Assembly (NCBI GenBank): GCA_041660045.1
Contig: JBAZXA010000010.1
Span: 1 to 64,000, forward strand
DNA from: WM-3-3 sp041660045
GTDB taxonomy: Bacteria > Pseudomonadota > Gammaproteobacteria > Methylococcales > Methylomonadaceae
Length of the DNA stretch: 64,000 bases
Reading direction: 5' to 3'
Both the position numbers and the translations under genes were made by a program. Below are positions 61,895-64,000 of this stretch, in pieces (position 1 is the stretch's first letter; each line of letters opens with the position of its first letter). Below the pieces are notes generated by a model, which was not told the origin of the DNA, made no database searches, and worked only from the letters and a program-made list of their open reading frames with translations.

Positions 61895-62320
61895 ATGAGC
61901 AAGCCTACTATCCCAAGCTCCTGGGCTTTTACCAAATTAGGCAAGGTTACAGAATACGGGCGAGTCAACAAAGCTGAACCGAATGAAATCGAAGACTCGG
62001 CGTGGGTTTTGGAATTGGAGGATATTGAAAAAAACACATCCAAACTACTGGCGCGAGTGTCTTTTGCTGATCGGCAATCGAAAAGCACAAAAAATCGCTT
62101 TGAACCCGGCGATGTTTTATACGGCAAACTTTGTCTAACCCTGGCTACTGCACCATGGAAATCATCCCCATCAAAGCTGGGCAACACTTCAATAATCGTT
62201 ATCTTTTTTACTGGCTTAAACATCCGACGTTTCTTGGCTATGTTGAAGCTGAGGCTTTCCAGTCGCCCAACTCCCTGCAAGACATGCAACGGGGTTCCCG
62301 TTTGCACATGCTACGGACGA
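61895..62320 (+). pseudogene. Type I restriction specificity subunit HsdS, frameshifted fragment
   Basis: The first frame reads PTIPSSWAFTKLGKVTEYGR, then ELEDIEKNTSKLL and NRFEPGDVLYGKL, typical of the first target-recognition domain of HsdS. Near 62130 a frameshift moves the match to another frame (NPGYCTMEIIPIKAGQHFNN with RYLFYWLKHPTFLGYVEA). The second TRD is missing and no hsdM or hsdR is adjacent. Confidence 0.75.
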
Positions 62321-62538
62321 GTTTAATTTCCACCCGTTCTAAGGCTTTAAGCCCACCGGCTTGGCTGGAATTAATGGTATATCCAGAAACTATGTCGAAC
62401 ATATCCGCCGTACATCTCAACTGGTAATTCGTGCCATTAAGATATCAGCAAACAGGCGATAGACCTTGTACAACTTAGCAAGCGCCGTACCGCGGTTTAA
62501 AAATTTAACAGTTAGACTTGCCTGATAATTACAGCATG

Positions 62539-62563
62539 TTAAACTTAGTCCAACTTAGTTTAG
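62539..62563 (+). promoter_or_regulatory. Likely operator of the toxin-antitoxin pair
   Basis: The octamer AACTTAGT occurs twice with a 10-bp period (62542-62549, 62552-62559), and flanking TTAAAC/GTTTAG give an inverted arrangement. It lies 10-30 bp before the antitoxin start, where Phd-type antitoxins usually bind to autoregulate. Confidence 0.45.
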
Positions 62564-62572
62564 GGTGTTGGT

Positions 62573-62833
62573 ATGATCCAAATCAATATACATCAAGCAA
62601 AAACCCAATTGTCGAAATTGGTGGACGAAGCCGCACAGGGTGAAGAAATTATTATTGCCAAAGCGGGCAGGCCAGTTGCCAGACTAGTATCGCTTGCCAC
62701 AAATGAATGCAAAACACGCACGCCGGGCGGTATGAAAGGCCAAATTTGGCTGGCGGATGATTTTGATGTGCCAATGGTCGATGAAGACTTGGCGGTATGG
62801 CACGATGCGCCCGTTTTCCCAAAAGAAGGCTAA
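62573..62833 (+). CDS. Phd/YefM-family antitoxin
   Basis: This 86-aa protein begins IQINIHQAKTQLSKLVDEAA with GEEIIIAKAGRPVARLV, the Phd/YefM DNA-binding fold. The C-terminal third (DDFDVPMVDEDLAVWHDAPV) would wrap the toxin. The stop overlaps the toxin start (TAATG), the usual coupling. Confidence 0.9.
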   Translation: MIQINIHQAKTQLSKLVDEAAQGEEIIIAKAGRPVARLVSLATNECKTRTPGGMKGQIWLADDFDVPMVDEDLAVWHDAPVFPKEG

Positions 62834-63213
62834 TGAAACTGCTCATTGATACTCATATTCTGCTTTGGTGGCTAAGCGATGATGCGCAATTACCTGAAAA
62901 AGCCAGGCAGCTAATAGCAACGTCTGATAATGCTATTTTTGTCAGCCATGCATCGCTTTGGGAAATTCAAATTAAAGCGATGGCTGGTAAGTTAACGGCT
63001 AATCTCCAAGACATACTTCAGCACTTGCCGGAAAATAACTTCCAACAACTGCCCATCCATGCCAATCATCTGGTCGCGTTAGGAATGTTGCCGCCGCACC
63101 ACCAAGACCCTTTTGACCGGATGCTCATTGCCCAGGCCACGCATGAGCCCATGCATTTACTGACCCATGACAAGCAGTTCAGCCATTACAGTGAATTGGT
63201 GATTTTGGTTTAG
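62833..63213 (+). CDS. PIN-domain toxin, VapC-like
   Basis: This 126-aa ribonuclease-fold protein starts KLLIDTHILLWWLSDD (acidic D6), has ASLWEIQIKAMAGKL and the third acidic motif DPFDRMLIAQA. PIN toxins cleave RNA when the antitoxin is lost. The start at 62833 overlaps the antitoxin stop; an upstream frame start lies inside the antitoxin gene. The pair looks intact amid decayed genes. Confidence 0.9.
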   Translation: MKLLIDTHILLWWLSDDAQLPEKARQLIATSDNAIFVSHASLWEIQIKAMAGKLTANLQDILQHLPENNFQQLPIHANHLVALGMLPPHHQDPFDRMLIAQATHEPMHLLTHDKQFSHYSELVILV

Positions 63214-63286
63214 CCGAAATGTGGGGTTTGCTAGCAACTTCAGCGCTAATCTAAAATGTGTTCACCTTAAGATAAAGGTAGAAAGT

Positions 63287-63451
63287 TTATGAAATACTTA
63301 ATACCCTTGATTGACACCTTAAGCCGACCACAGCATTAGGTTTATCTTGTTTTGCTATATCATTATGACATTCGTTCCAAAAGTTAATCGTCGCGCTATA
63401 AGTTTTTAACGTTGGCGAATCACATTCTGTTTTCAGTTTGTCAAATTTGGC
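63287..63451 (-). pseudogene. Possible fragment of a cysteine-containing protein
   Basis: Fifty-five codons read AKFDKLKTECDSPTLKTYSA, TINFWNECHNDIAKQDKPNA and a short tail to a stop, with protein-like composition and paired cysteines. In-frame stops lie just upstream and no start is seen. I do not recognise the family; it may be a decayed C-terminus. Confidence 0.3.
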
Positions 63452-63484
63452 TTAAGCTTATCGATTAGCTTGTATTTTCATATT

Positions 63485-64000
63485 TTAGCTCCCTGATTGC
63501 TCATATGATTTAGTCTTTTTTGAAACATCAAGCACAAAAACATCAATCAGTTTTTGTTCCTGTGGGTTCATTGTATCTTTAAGCATCGTAGCTAACTGTT
63601 CTGCAGACTTTGGTGGCGCAAGCCCTTGGGGATGGGTAGGCAATTTTTCATGATTAAACCAAATCACCAAATACAAACCTCGGCCTTCGGTTTCCGGAGC
63701 GATTGTATAAAGTGGGATGAGTTGGTTGTGGATAGCTTTCCACAAGTCCTGGTGATAATCGCGTTTGATTTCTAGGGGAAGGTGGAAAGTTTTGCCGCCG
63801 CTAATAAAAGACACTTTTATATCCACACGTTTATCTTTGGCTTGGTGCGCTTCCAAATCAACCTGCACATCATATTTTGCAAGCAAAGCCTTTAGGGGTT
63901 CGAGTAAATAATTACGGCAACTGTTCTCTGGTCTGGGCGTTAAAGGCTTACTGTTTGGATCTACATTCCAAAAATTTTTATAGCTATCGGTGTTACTGCC
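63485..64000 (-). CDS. C-terminal part of a nuclease-like protein, truncated by the window edge
   Basis: The frame is open from 64000 to a stop at 63485, giving 171 residues without the N-terminus. The pattern VDIKVSFISGG..FHLPLEIKRDYH resembles a PD-(D/E)XK nuclease core (D..E-x-K), followed by AIHNQLIPLYTIAPETEGRG and LYLVIWFN. Similar C-terminal domains occur in large NTPase or restriction proteins. The family cannot be named without the missing part. Confidence 0.6.
   Translation of the reverse strand, partial: GSNTDSYKNFWNVDPNSKPLTPRPENSCRNYLLEPLKALLAKYDVQVDLEAHQAKDKRVDIKVSFISGGKTFHLPLEIKRDYHQDLWKAIHNQLIPLYTIAPETEGRGLYLVIWFNHEKLPTHPQGLAPPKSAEQLATMLKDTMNPQEQKLIDVFVLDVSKKTKSYEQSGS

Overview
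This window is a piece of a gammaproteobacterial chromosome with moderate, slightly AT-leaning base composition. The evidence is the type I-F CRISPR-Cas system, a sigma-54/FliA-controlled flg cluster, the leuC-leuD-leuB-asd-fimV run, YgiQ, and FecI/FecR iron signalling. The overall style would fit a methanotroph-like relative (Methylococcales), but that is a weak inference because no diagnostic methane-oxidation gene is present.

Layout. (1) 1-10058: the tail of an IS3-family element abuts a 20-repeat type I-F CRISPR array. A leader and a complete cas operon follow, all on the minus strand (cas1, cas2-3 fusion, csy1, csy2, csy3, csy4/cas6f). (2) 10798-16638: an ECF sigma factor, its FecR partner, a TonB-dependent siderophore receptor and a PepSY inner-membrane protein, forming a surface-signalled iron uptake system. 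(3) 16719-29428: tRNA-Arg, then a flagellar block. ycgR-flgN-flgM run leftward from a consensus FliA promoter. flgA runs leftward and flgBCDEFGHIJKL runs rightward, each preceded by a sigma-54 type promoter. (4) 29454-45582: a small repeat-containing secreted protein, a NitT/TauT-type ABC transporter, moaA, a methyltransferase, an unusual three-gene envelope module (membrane protein, lipoprotein, peptidoglycan hydrolase without signal peptide), rhlE-like helicase, small conserved genes, adk and leuCDB-asd. (5) 45652-52250: fimV, an Hpt protein, a spermidine-synthase-like protein, ygiQ and tRNA-Thr.

(6) 52205-58590: a compact integrated element of about 6.4 kb inserted into the 3' end of tRNA-Thr. 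It is bounded by 47-bp direct repeats and holds a tyrosine integrase, an AlpA-type regulator, a primase-polymerase/RepA-like helicase with a dense cluster of TGTCCG/CGGACA hexamers just beyond its stop (a likely replication origin), a lipoprotein and hypotheticals. It has no capsid or conjugation genes, so it looks like a phage-satellite-like replicating island. (7) 58591-64000: a scrap zone with a decayed SRAP gene, a cold-shock/DUF1294 membrane protein, a VOC protein, a secreted NUC-type nuclease, an IS481 remnant, a truncated DUF559 gene, G-rich inverted repeats, a frameshifted HsdS, an intact Phd/VapC toxin-antitoxin pair and a nuclease-like gene running off the window.

The strongest candidates for something undescribed are the tRNA-Thr element with its hexamer-array origin, the three-gene envelope/lysis-like module at 34157-37122, and the large nested palindrome in the CRISPR leader. 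Everything here was read by eye from sequence. No database search was run.
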